Below, piece by piece: positions 1-7,723 of a DNA stretch of 39,961 nucleotides. The notes below the pieces were generated by a model. That model saw only the letters and a list, made by a program, of their open reading frames with translations. It had not been told where the DNA came from and did not search any database. A program made the position numbers and the translations under genes. Position 1 is the first letter of the stretch. Every line of letters begins with the position of its first letter. Origin of the DNA: an uncultured Bacteroidales bacterium. Lineage in GTDB: Bacteria > Bacteroidota > Bacteroidia > Bacteroidales > UBA932. The stretch is from the NCBI GenBank assembly GCA_947167855.1, contig CAMVJR010000009.1, positions 1 through 39,961 of the forward strand, read 5' to 3'.

Positions 1-148
1 CGCGCAGTTTGGCAGCCTTTATATAAATGCCCAGATTGGACACAATTTCCTTCTGGCCGGTAAAGTCATCCAGCCCTTGCGGGCGGATAATTCCGTCAAA
101 TTCATTATCTTTGCGCTCGATTGTGTCGTGAGGATCGAATTCGTTCAT
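1..148 (-). CDS. ruvB: Holliday junction branch-migration helicase RuvB, N-terminal part (runs off the window)
   Basis: Reading the minus strand from the ATG at 148 gives about 49 residues beginning MNEFDPHDTIERKDNEFDG, followed by IIRPQGLDDFTGQKEIV. This matches the start of RuvB, whose conserved lead-in is an (I/L)RP..L.(D/E)(F/Y).GQ motif just before the AAA+ core. RuvB is the hexameric ATPase that drives branch migration with RuvA in recombinational repair. Only the N-terminus is present; Walker A lies beyond the window edge. A TATATTTG -7 box at 175-182 (minus) gives a leader of about 20-25 bases. It is divergent from mfd across an unusual AT-rich gap. The call rests on the N-terminal motif alone, but that motif is characteristic. 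Confidence 0.88.
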   Translation of the reverse strand, partial: MNEFDPHDTIERKDNEFDGIIRPQGLDDFTGQKEIVSNLGIYIKAAKLR

Positions 149-420
149 AGGGCGGGTTAGATTCAATTCAGATACAAATATAGTTCTTTTATTTTTAAGA
201 AGTTTGTTTTTAATAGGTTTGTTGAAAAGTTGATAACTTTCTTCAAGTCATTGAAAATTAATTTTTTAAAGGTAAAAATGATTGTTGAAAAAAGTGAGAT
301 AACCTGTTGAGGAAATGTGAATGGCTTGCACACCCCTTTTCTTCAACCTTGAAAAATGAGTTATTAACAGGGTTATCAACAGCTTTTCAACAGGGAAAAT
401 GAAGGGAATGTTGATAAGTG
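149..420. other. AT-rich intergenic region with clustered DnaA-box-like nonamers (candidate oriC)
   Basis: This is the longest gene-free stretch of the window (149-398) and is far more AT-rich than its surroundings. It holds seven nonamers related to TTWTCAACA: minus-strand TTTTCAACA at 220-228, TTATCAACT at 228-236 and TTTTCAACA at 283-291; plus-strand TTATTAACA at 361-369, TTATCAACA at 373-381 and TTTTCAACA at 384-392; minus-strand TTATCAACA at 409-417, inside the mfd start. TTATCAACA differs from the classical DnaA box TTATCCACA at one position. Clustered boxes in both orientations beside A/T tracts (180-300), between divergent genes, are typical of bacterial origins. A TAGGTTTG at 214-221 (plus) could be a distant mfd promoter. 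Origin function is an inference; without whole-chromosome skew it remains a candidate. Confidence 0.45.
175..182 (-). promoter_or_regulatory. -7 promoter box (TATATTTG) for ruvB
   Basis: The minus strand reads TATATTTG, an exact match to the Bacteroidota -7 consensus TAnnTTTG, 26 bases upstream of the ruvB ATG. No clear -33 TTTG is visible at the expected distance. Confidence 0.6.
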
Positions 421-3400
421 AAAAATCTTCCTCCCTGCTGCAAAACAAACTTCAAAATGCGTCCGAAGTGTTTTGCAGTGGGCTCTTTTTGTCTGCCCGC
501 TGGGCGGTAGTCTCCCAGACAGCCCCTCAAAAGACCAACCTGATAGTCCTTCCCACCCGCGAATCGGCCGAGTATTGCAGCGCAGACCTTTATAATCTTA
601 TAGAGGGAGACTGCGTTTTCTTCCTCCCCGAGTCGGGCAAAACGGTAGAAAGAAGCAATTACAAATCTTCGTTAGGAGTCCAGCGCACTGCCGCCATAGG
701 AAAGATCCTTCAAAAGGCCCAAGAAAAACTCTTCATAGTAACCTACCCGGAAGCCCTGGAAGAAAAAGTCCCCTCCCAGAAGAAGCTGGAAGGAGCTCTA
801 TTCACCATTTCGGCCGGAGAAAACCTGGCCTATGAGGCCCTCCGCACCCGCCTGCAGGAAGAAGGATTCGAAAAAGTAGATTTTGTTTCGGCCCCCGGAC
901 AATATGCCATCAGAGGCGCCGTCATAGACATCTTCTCCTATTCCCTGGAAAAACCCTACCGCATTACCTTCTTTGGAAACGAGGTAGACAAGATCAATAC
1001 CTTCGACTGTAACACCCAGCTTTCCATCGACAAGCTGGAAAAGGCCGAAATCTATCCGGACATAGCCGCCAAAGAGGCCGAAGAAGAAGGAGTATCCCTG
1101 ATTACCCTCCTCAAGGCCGATACCACCGTCTGGCTGGATTCGTCGGATATGTATAAGGAAAGGGAGTTCTTCAAGGATCTGTCGGCCTTCCAAAGGGTTT
1201 ATCTGGATATTCCGCTGAGCCGGCAGGATGTAGAGAGCATCTCCTTCCAGATAGCCCCCCAGCCGGTTTTCAACAAGAACTTCGAACTCCTGATATCCGA
1301 TATCCGCTCCAAGATTGAAAGTAATTATAAGGTATACATCTTTGGAGAAAAGGAAAGCCAGCTGGAGCGCCTCCGGTCCATCATGCTGCAGGACGAGCAC
1401 GCCGTACTGCCTGAGTTTGTCAAGGACAAGAACATCCACGCCGGTTTCATAGACAACGAGGATAAAGTCTGCTGGTATACGGACCATGAAATCTTTGACC
1501 GTTTCCACCGGGTGCGCCTGCGCCGTACGGTGGATAAGTCCGAGCAGCTCACCCTGAACGACCTCAACTCCTTTAACCTGGGAGACTATGTGGTACATAT
1601 AGACCACGGTGTGGGCGTGTTTGGCGGTCTGGTCAAAATGAAAGACGACCACGGCCGCATGCGGGAAGTGGTAAAACTCGTTTACAGCGGGGGAGATGTG
1701 GTGTTTGTATCCGTTCATTCCCTGCATAAGATTTCCCGTTTCCGCTCCAAGGAAGGGGAGGCTCCGCGCATCAACAAGCTGGGTTCCAAGACCTGGAGCA
1801 ACCTCAAGAGTGCCGCCAAGTCCCGTGTCAAGGATATAGCCAAGGAACTCATCCAGCTGTATGCCCGCCGCCGGGCTTCGCAGGGCTTTGCCTTTTCGGC
1901 CGATACCTACCTTCAGGAAGAGCTGGAATCTTCCTTCATGTATGAGGATACTCCGGATCAGGAGCGGGCCACCAAGGCCGTCAAGGAGGATATGGAGGAT
2001 ACGTGCCCCATGGACCGCCTGGTCTGCGGAGACGTGGGTTTCGGTAAAACGGAAATTGCCATCCGCGCCGCTTTCAAGGCCGTATGTGACTCCAAGCAGG
2101 TAGCGGTGCTGGTTCCCACCACCATCCTGTCCCTGCAGCATTACGAGACCTTCAAGTCCCGCCTGGCCAACCTGCCCTGTAATGTAGAATATGTAAGCCG
2201 CCTGCGTACGGCCAAGCAGATTTCGGACATCAAGAAGCGCCTCAAAGAGGGAAGCATTGATGTATTGATTGGTACCCACAAAATTCTGGGAGAAGGCTTT
2301 GAATTCAAGGACCTGGGCCTTCTGATCATAGACGAAGAGCAGAAATTCGGCGTATCCGCCAAGGAAAAACTGCGCAAGTTCAAAAACTCCGTAGACACCC
2401 TTACCCTTACGGCTACCCCCATTCCCCGTACCCTGCAGTTCTCCCTGCTGGGCGCCCGGGACCTTTCCATTATCCAGACTCCCCCGCCCAACCGCATTCC
2501 CATCCAGACGGAGATTATCCTTTTCAACGAGTCGGAAATCAAGAGCATCATCAACTACGAACTCAACCGCGGCGGCCAGGTCTTCTTCCTCCATAATAAG
2601 GTAGAGGAACTGCCGGCCATCGAGGATATCCTGCACCGGCTCATCCCGGATATGAAAATCTGCGTGGCGCACGGCCAGATGGAGGCCAAGGAGCTGGAAG
2701 ACCGCATGCTGGCCTTCATGAGGGGAGACTATGACCTCCTGCTCTGCACCACCATCATAGAAAACGGCCTGGATATCCCCAACGCCAATACCATCCTGGT
2801 CAACCAGGCCCAGAACGTAGGTTTGAGCGACCTGCATCAGCTCCGGGGCCGTGTGGGCCGATCCAACAAGAAAGCCTTCTGCTACCTCATTGTACCGCCG
2901 CTGGTGAGTATAACCGACGACGCCAGAAGGCGCCTGAGGGCCATCGAAGAGTTCTCCGACCTGGGCAGTGGTTTCAACATCGCCATGCAGGACTTGGATA
3001 TCCGTGGCGCTGGCAACCTCCTGGGGGCCGAGCAAAGCGGCTTCATCTCCGACATGGGTTATGAAACCTATCAGAAGATTCTGTCCGAAGCCATGGAAGA
3101 GTTGGGTATGGAAAACCAGGTGGCGCAGCGCGTGGGCCACGAAAAGTTTGTGGACGACTGCACCATCGAAACCGACCAGCCCGCCCTCATCCCGGACGAT
3201 TATATCGATATCACGGCCGAAAAGATCCGCCTGTACAAGCAGCTGGACGCCCTTACCGACGAGCGGGAGATTGACCGCCTGGCCAAGCAGGTGGAAGACC
3301 GTTTCGGCACGCTTCCCCTGGAGGTGCAAAACCTTCTTTTTGTAGTGAAAATCAGAAATTTGGGCGGAGAGATGGGCTTCGAGAAGATTATCATCAAGAA

Positions 3401-3599
3401 CGGGATGCAGATCATGTTCTTTGTGAACAATCCCATGTCGGCCTACTACAAGTCCAAGCGTTTCGAGACCATCCTTTCCCGCGTGAACGAGAACCCCACC
3501 CTTTTCAAGTTCAACCAGGACGGCGGCAAGCTGCGCACGGTTTCCCGCGGGGTGAATACCCTCTCATCGGCCCTTCATATTTTGAAAAAACTCCAATAA
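399..3599 (+). CDS. mfd: Transcription-repair coupling factor Mfd
   Basis: Mfd is the ATP-dependent translocase that removes RNA polymerase stalled at DNA lesions and recruits UvrA for nucleotide excision repair. The protein is 1066 aa, slightly shorter than E. coli Mfd (1148). Visible in order: a UvrB-like N-terminal region (about 1-300); the CarD/RID-type RNA-polymerase-interacting domain starting near residue 394 (LGDYVVHIDHGVGVFGG); a RecG-like helicase core with Walker A GDVGFGKTE at about 544-552 and a DEEQ motif near 645; a C-terminal helicase lobe with QLRGRVGRS; and a TRCF C-terminal domain. ATG codons at 399 and 408 are both possible starts; a DnaA-like nonamer overlaps the second. 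The last codons overlap the -33 element of the coaX promoter. Confidence 0.97.
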   Translation: MKGMLISEKSSSLLQNKLQNASEVFCSGLFLSARWAVVSQTAPQKTNLIVLPTRESAEYCSADLYNLIEGDCVFFLPESGKTVERSNYKSSLGVQRTAAIGKILQKAQEKLFIVTYPEALEEKVPSQKKLEGALFTISAGENLAYEALRTRLQEEGFEKVDFVSAPGQYAIRGAVIDIFSYSLEKPYRITFFGNEVDKINTFDCNTQLSIDKLEKAEIYPDIAAKEAEEEGVSLITLLKADTTVWLDSSDMYKEREFFKDLSAFQRVYLDIPLSRQDVESISFQIAPQPVFNKNFELLISDIRSKIESNYKVYIFGEKESQLERLRSIMLQDEHAVLPEFVKDKNIHAGFIDNEDKVCWYTDHEIFDRFHRVRLRRTVDKSEQLTLNDLNSFNLGDYVVHIDHGVGVFGGLVKMKDDHGRMREVVKLVYSGGDVVFVSVHSLHKISRFRSKEGEAPRINKLGSKTWSNLKSAAKSRVKDIAKELIQLYARRRASQGFAFSADTYLQEELESSFMYEDTPDQERATKAVKEDMEDTCPMDRLVCGDVGFGKTEIAIRAAFKAVCDSKQVAVLVPTTILSLQHYETFKSRLANLPCNVEYVSRLRTAKQISDIKKRLKEGSIDVLIGTHKILGEGFEFKDLGLLIIDEEQKFGVSAKEKLRKFKNSVDTLTLTATPIPRTLQFSLLGARDLSIIQTPPPNRIPIQTEIILFNESEIKSIINYELNRGGQVFFLHNKVEELPAIEDILHRLIPDMKICVAHGQMEAKELEDRMLAFMRGDYDLLLCTTIIENGLDIPNANTILVNQAQNVGLSDLHQLRGRVGRSNKKAFCYLIVPPLVSITDDARRRLRAIEEFSDLGSGFNIAMQDLDIRGAGNLLGAEQSGFISDMGYETYQKILSEAMEELGMENQVAQRVGHEKFVDDCTIETDQPALIPDDYIDITAEKIRLYKQLDALTDEREIDRLAKQVEDRFGTLPLEVQNLLFVVKIRNLGGEMGFEKIIIKNGMQIMFFVNNPMSAYYKSKRFETILSRVNENPTLFKFNQDGGKLRTVSRGVNTLSSALHILKKLQ

Positions 3600-3611
3600 T
3601 TGGTAAATTTG
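3581..3611 (+). promoter_or_regulatory. coaX promoter (-33 TTTG, -7 TAAATTTG) inside and after the mfd 3' end
   Basis: TTTG at 3581-3584 is followed after exactly 19 bases by TAAATTTG at 3604-3611, a textbook Bacteroidota promoter. The box ends 6 bases before the coaX ATG at 3618, so the transcript should begin at or within a few bases of the start codon. Confidence 0.7.
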
Positions 3612-3617
3612 CGGGCT

Positions 3618-4346
3618 ATGTCCAACCTGCTCATAGAAATAGGAAACACCGCTCTCAAGGCCGCCTGGGCCCAGGGAACCACCCTTGGAAAGACTTTCCG
3701 CTACCAGGGAGAGAAGTATTTGGAATTCATTCTCTCTCTCACCCAGAGGGAAAAGCCTTCCGTGATGGTGGTCTCTTCCGTGTTCCCTCTCCCGGACCAG
3801 GAGCGTGGACTGTTGGAAAAGGAGTGTGAAAAGCTGCTCCTGCTGGACCCGGATCACCGGGAAAAACTCCTTTTCTACGGGCTTCCCGCCCACCTTTCCT
3901 ACGACCGTGCCGCCGCCATCGTGGCCGCCCGGTATCTGTTCAAGGGAAAAGGCTGCACCATCGTGGACTTTGGTACCACGCTTTCCATTGATTTTACGTC
4001 AGAAGAGGGGCTTTACACCGGGGGTAACATCTCCCTGGGTTTCCGCACCCGCTTCAAGGCTTTGAGCCGCTATTCCCGCTCCCTTCCCCTGGTGGACAGC
4101 CCGGAAAATCCGGAGCTGGTGGGCCTTTCCGAGAGGGGTTCCATAGAAAGCGGAGTGGTTTCAGGCATTATATTTGAAATGGAGGGCTACCTGAACCTTC
4201 ATCCGCAAAACGTGGTGGTATTCACCGGCGGCGACGCGAATTATTTTGCAAAACGGATGAAAAGTTCCATATTTGTAATTTGTAACCTCGTTTTGATGGG
4301 GTTGGCGTTAATGGCAGAAGAGTATGTTCGTAAGAATGAGAAATAG
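3618..4346 (+). CDS. coaX: Type III pantothenate kinase CoaX
   Basis: Type III pantothenate kinase phosphorylates pantothenate in the first step of CoA synthesis. The 242-residue protein has the expected size and the actin-like ATPase motifs: an N-terminal phosphate loop (LLIEIGNTALK), a central CTIVDFGTTLSIDF corresponding to the family T.DFGTA..D motif, a GGNISLG substrate-loop region and a C-terminal TGGDA. I chose the ATG at 3618 over an in-frame TTG at 3600 because the family begins immediately before the phosphate loop and because the TAAATTTG box occupies 3604-3611. One oddity is Glu7 where most CoaX proteins carry the catalytic Asp (DxGNT). The 3' end overlaps the next gene. Confidence 0.93.
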   Translation: MSNLLIEIGNTALKAAWAQGTTLGKTFRYQGEKYLEFILSLTQREKPSVMVVSSVFPLPDQERGLLEKECEKLLLLDPDHREKLLFYGLPAHLSYDRAAAIVAARYLFKGKGCTIVDFGTTLSIDFTSEEGLYTGGNISLGFRTRFKALSRYSRSLPLVDSPENPELVGLSERGSIESGVVSGIIFEMEGYLNLHPQNVVVFTGGDANYFAKRMKSSIFVICNLVLMGLALMAEEYVRKNEK

Positions 4347-5616
4347 TTTCATTGCACTGGCTGTGCTGGTGTTGACGGCCGGGTCCTTGCGGGCTCAGAC
4401 GGACGGAACCGTAAATGGTTTCTCTCCTTATTCCGTTTTTGGTCTGGGTCAGCAGCACCAGATTGGTACCACCTGGAACCGTGGAATGGGAGGAGTAGGA
4501 ATTGCAGCCCGCAACAATCGCTATATCAACATTCTCAATCCGGCGTCCATGACCGCCCGCGATTCCCTCTCCTTTATGGCCGATATGGGCCTGAACGGCC
4601 GCATGTCGCTGTTCAAGGAGGGAGACAAGAAGGGCTTCAATACCGTTTTCAACATAGACGATATAGCCATTTCCTTCCCCATGTGGCGCCACACGGCCTT
4701 TATGGTGGGCCTGACCCCTCTGAGCGACGTGGGCTACAACATCTCCTACCGGGAAATGGATGTCTACACGCAGGAACGCGTGTTCACCACCGTCGGTAAG
4801 GGTGGTACGTATCAGATCTTTGCCGCTGCCGCCGCTACGTTCTGGAACCGCCTCTCGGTGGGTGCCCAGTTCAATTACATGTTTGGAAACGTGGCCAAGA
4901 CTTCGGGTATCTCGTTCGGAGACGATTCCTACCGTTCCGTGGTTTCCGGAGACTCCCTGCAGGTAAACAGCATCTCCGCCAAATTCGGCCTTCAATATGA
5001 GCAGCCCATCGCCGTGGGTTCCTATATCACGGTAGGTGCCACCTATAAGCTTTCTTCCGCCATGCGGGGCCACAGCGTCCATTACCGCGAGCTGGGAAGC
5101 TACTACCGGGAAACCACCACCACAGACCTTAACCAGGCCGGCCTCCGCATGGGAGACGAACTGGGAGTAGGTATCAGCTACCGCAAGGGAGACAGCTTCC
5201 TGGCAGAGTTTGACTACACCCGCAGCAACTGGAGCAACAGCAAGATGGATCAGGTCAAAGGCTTCTCCAACGTAGGAGACGTGGTGTTTGGTACGTCGGT
5301 GGGGCAGTCCTTCAAGGCTGGCGTGGAGTTTACTCCCAACAGAAACGATATCCGTTATTTCCTCCGTCGCTGCACGTACCGTGTAGGTGCGTACTATGAC
5401 CAGTCCTATTATACGGTAGACGGAGCCCACGTCAATTCCCTGGGCGTTACCATGGGTATGACGCTGCCCGTTTTCCGCTGGTACAATGGCCTCAGCGTGG
5501 GTTTGGAGTTTGGCAGACGCGGTCTGGCCACCTCCCAGGTTAAAGAGAATTATTTTGGTTTTAGCGTCGGATTCAATATCTTTGACATCTGGTTCCAAAA
5601 ACGTGCCTATCAATAG
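4336..5616 (+). CDS. Outer-membrane beta-barrel protein of the coaX-lptC cluster
   Basis: A 426-residue protein with a clear N-terminal signal peptide (hydrophobic core then SLRAQ) and a body of alternating, aromatic-rich, amphipathic strands typical of a beta-barrel. The opening FSPYSVFGLGQ...GGVGIAARNNRYINILNPASM resembles FadL/OmpP1-like barrels of Bacteroidota, where NPAS near the N-terminus is common. The start could be the ATG at 4324 or 4336; I prefer 4336 because it places the signal peptide directly at the N-terminus. Both overlap the coaX 3' end, implying translational coupling. The substrate is unknown; a hydrophobic-compound channel is possible by resemblance only. Confidence 0.75.
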   Translation: MRNSFIALAVLVLTAGSLRAQTDGTVNGFSPYSVFGLGQQHQIGTTWNRGMGGVGIAARNNRYINILNPASMTARDSLSFMADMGLNGRMSLFKEGDKKGFNTVFNIDDIAISFPMWRHTAFMVGLTPLSDVGYNISYREMDVYTQERVFTTVGKGGTYQIFAAAAATFWNRLSVGAQFNYMFGNVAKTSGISFGDDSYRSVVSGDSLQVNSISAKFGLQYEQPIAVGSYITVGATYKLSSAMRGHSVHYRELGSYYRETTTTDLNQAGLRMGDELGVGISYRKGDSFLAEFDYTRSNWSNSKMDQVKGFSNVGDVVFGTSVGQSFKAGVEFTPNRNDIRYFLRRCTYRVGAYYDQSYYTVDGAHVNSLGVTMGMTLPVFRWYNGLSVGLEFGRRGLATSQVKENYFGFSVGFNIFDIWFQKRAYQ

Positions 5617-5663
5617 GTCTGGCACGGGGATTGAGAATAGACAAAATTTAAAAAACAGTTGAT

Positions 5664-6998
5664 ATGAAAAAATTAGCTCTGATTTTCTTCGCCGCCATGG
5701 CCGTTTTTTCCGGTCAGAACGCCTTTGCACAGGGTGGCTCCCGTTTTGGTCACGGCAAAGACAGCGCGGACTGCGTGCTCTACCTGAACTACTATCAGGA
5801 GTATTACAAGCAGAAGAACTACGACTCTGCCCTGCCCAACTGGCGTAAGGCTTATGCCGTGTGCCCTGCTACGGCCTCCCAGAATATGTTCATCCACGGT
5901 ACCACCCTCATGACCCGTCTGTACAACCAGACCAAGGATGCTGCCGCCCGGAGCGCCATTGTAGACACCATCCTCACCCTCCAGGATCAACGTATGGCTG
6001 CCTACCCCAAAAAGCGCGTGGATATCTTGAATAACAAGGGACAGCATATCATCAACTATCGTAGCAACGACCCCGAGTTTGCCTACAAGAACCTCGGAGA
6101 GATTGTTGACGAGCTGGGCCCTCAGGCCAACGGCCCCCTGCAGGTGAACCTGCTCCAGGCTGCCATCGGCCTGTATCGTGAGAACAAGCTCAGCGCCGAC
6201 GACGTGATCGCCACCTACGACAAGGTAACCGCCAACATCGAGGCTGCTACCCCCAAGAACGACGCCGAGAAGGAAGACCTGGCCAAGGTAAAGGCCGCCA
6301 TCGAGTCCATCTTTGCAGAGAGCAAGGTCGCTTCCTGCGAGAACCTCCTCGCCATCTTCGGCCCTCGCTTTGAGGCCGATCCCGACAACCTGGCCCTGGT
6401 TTCCAACATTGTGAAGCTCATGAATTCGGCCGACGACTGCGCCTCTAACGACCTCTATCTCAAGGCTGTGACCGCCATGTACAAGCTGGATCCTTCCTAT
6501 CGTAGCGCCTACGGTCTGTACCGTCTGAACGCCGCCCGTGACAACGTGGCAGATGCCTGCCGCTACCTGGAAGAGGCCATCGCCTCCGACGAGTCCGACG
6601 AAGCCACCGACGCTCAGTACTACTATGAGCTCGCCGCCTTCGCTTACAAGAACAACATGCGCAGCAAGGCCAATGAGTGCGCCAAAAAGGCTGTCGATAT
6701 GGACTACGGCTATGCCGGTAAGGCTTACATGATCCTGGGCAACCTGTGGGCTTCCGCCCCTTGCTCCGGTGATGTGGACAAGTACGCCCGCTACTGGGCC
6801 GCTACGGACTACTATCAGAAGGCCCGTACCGCCGACGCTTCCCTCGCCGAAGACGCTGCCTCCAGCATCTCTTCCGTGAGCCGCTACTATCCGGAAGCCT
6901 CCGAGATCTTCATGTACGACCTCAGCGCAGGTCAGTCCTACACCGTATCCTGCGGCGGTCTGTCCGCCTTCACCACGGTGCGTGTCAGCGGCCGCTAG
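5664..6998 (+). CDS. Periplasmic tetratricopeptide-repeat protein
   Basis: A 444-residue protein with a signal peptide ending at AFAQ and helical TPR-like repeats: YLNYYQEYYKQKNYDSALPNW near the N-terminus, and EAIASDESDEATDAQYYYEL with AFAYKNNMRSKANECAKKAV toward the C-terminus. TPR proteins act as protein-protein scaffolds. The gene lies 47 bases after the barrel gene, and its TAG shares one base with the GTG of lptC, so all are probably co-transcribed. Codons are strongly biased to C-ending forms (GCC, AAC, CTC), suggesting high expression. Its position between an outer-membrane protein and LptC points to an envelope-assembly role, but no specific partner can be deduced. Confidence 0.75.
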   Translation: MKKLALIFFAAMAVFSGQNAFAQGGSRFGHGKDSADCVLYLNYYQEYYKQKNYDSALPNWRKAYAVCPATASQNMFIHGTTLMTRLYNQTKDAAARSAIVDTILTLQDQRMAAYPKKRVDILNNKGQHIINYRSNDPEFAYKNLGEIVDELGPQANGPLQVNLLQAAIGLYRENKLSADDVIATYDKVTANIEAATPKNDAEKEDLAKVKAAIESIFAESKVASCENLLAIFGPRFEADPDNLALVSNIVKLMNSADDCASNDLYLKAVTAMYKLDPSYRSAYGLYRLNAARDNVADACRYLEEAIASDESDEATDAQYYYELAAFAYKNNMRSKANECAKKAVDMDYGYAGKAYMILGNLWASAPCSGDVDKYARYWAATDYYQKARTADASLAEDAASSISSVSRYYPEASEIFMYDLSAGQSYTVSCGGLSAFTTVRVSGR

Positions 6999-7624
6999 TG
7001 AACTCTCGCAACATACTGAAGATGATAGCAAGCGCTCTGGCGCTTGCTTTCGTCGTTTATTCCTGCAAGGGAAACCTGACCGAAGCCGAGAAACTGGACC
7101 TGGACCAGACGCCCCTCCAGACGGTGGACGACATGTTCTTTGTACGAACGGAGAACGGAAGGCTCACGATGCGCGTAGAATCGCCCAGGATGGAGGTTTA
7201 CGAGCACGATACCGTGGCTTTTGACCTCTTCCCCAAGGGTATCCGGATTTACGGTTATTCGGAGGAAGGGTTGCTGGAAACCACCATTGTGGCCCGGCAG
7301 GCCCGCCACGACAAGAACCACCGCGGAAAAGGGGAGCTCTGGAGCGCCTTTGGAAACGTGGTGGTCAAGAACATCGTGAAGATGGAGACCATGGAAACCG
7401 ACACCCTTTACTGGGACGGCGCCGCCAAGGAAATCTGGACCGACTGCTACGTAAAGATGTATTCTCCCTCCGGTCATATGCAGGGATACGGGATGCGCTC
7501 GGACGAAATGGCCCGCAACGCCATTCTGCTCAAACCTTTCGACAATGAGTTCATCATCGAAAACGACAGCACCCGCGTAGTCATAGACTCCGTGAATTTT
7601 ATCGGCCCGTTGTTAAAAAAATAG
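6998..7624 (+). CDS. lptC: LPS-export periplasmic protein LptC (predicted lipoprotein)
   Basis: LptC bridges the LptBFG ABC transporter and LptA, passing lipopolysaccharide across the periplasm. The protein shows the family's repeated beta-jellyroll pattern: RTENGRLTMRVESPRMEVYE, then IVARQARHDKNHRGKGELWSAFGNVVV, then TDTLYWDGAAKEIWTD. The N-terminus has a short hydrophobic stretch ending VVYSC, a plausible lipobox, so the protein may be lipid-anchored rather than helix-anchored as in E. coli. The start is either GTG at 6998, sharing its G with the preceding TAG, or ATG at 7022; both keep the signal. The family call is well supported by pattern and neighbourhood (ppiD follows). Confidence 0.85.
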   Translation: MNSRNILKMIASALALAFVVYSCKGNLTEAEKLDLDQTPLQTVDDMFFVRTENGRLTMRVESPRMEVYEHDTVAFDLFPKGIRIYGYSEEGLLETTIVARQARHDKNHRGKGELWSAFGNVVVKNIVKMETMETDTLYWDGAAKEIWTDCYVKMYSPSGHMQGYGMRSDEMARNAILLKPFDNEFIIENDSTRVVIDSVNFIGPLLKK

Positions 7625-7645
7625 TGGTATTTAGAAGAAAATTAG

Positions 7646-7653
7646 TAACTTTG
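7646..7653 (+). promoter_or_regulatory. -7 promoter box (TAACTTTG) for ppiD
   Basis: An exact TAnnTTTG match 22 bases after the lptC stop. The predicted transcript has a leader of about 65 bases ending in an A-rich tract before the ATG at 7724, unlike the leaderless-type promoters elsewhere. An imperfect CTTACC/GGTAGG stem at about 7664-7681 lies inside the leader. Confidence 0.6.
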
Positions 7654-7723
7654 CAGCCCTTATGCTTACCTGTTTGGGTAGGGCAGAGGAAAAATAAGGA
7701 AATAATACAAAAATAATAACAAA

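Noticed and set aside
266..448. 60-codon minus-strand open frame across the ruvB-mfd gap
   Set aside because: It overlaps the mfd start, has no motif, and lies in AT-rich DNA where hydrophobic spurious frames are common.
798..3329. 843-codon open frame antisense to mfd
   Set aside because: It is the mirror of a C-rich, codon-biased gene; its translation has no recognisable motif while the plus-strand protein is an unambiguous full-length Mfd.
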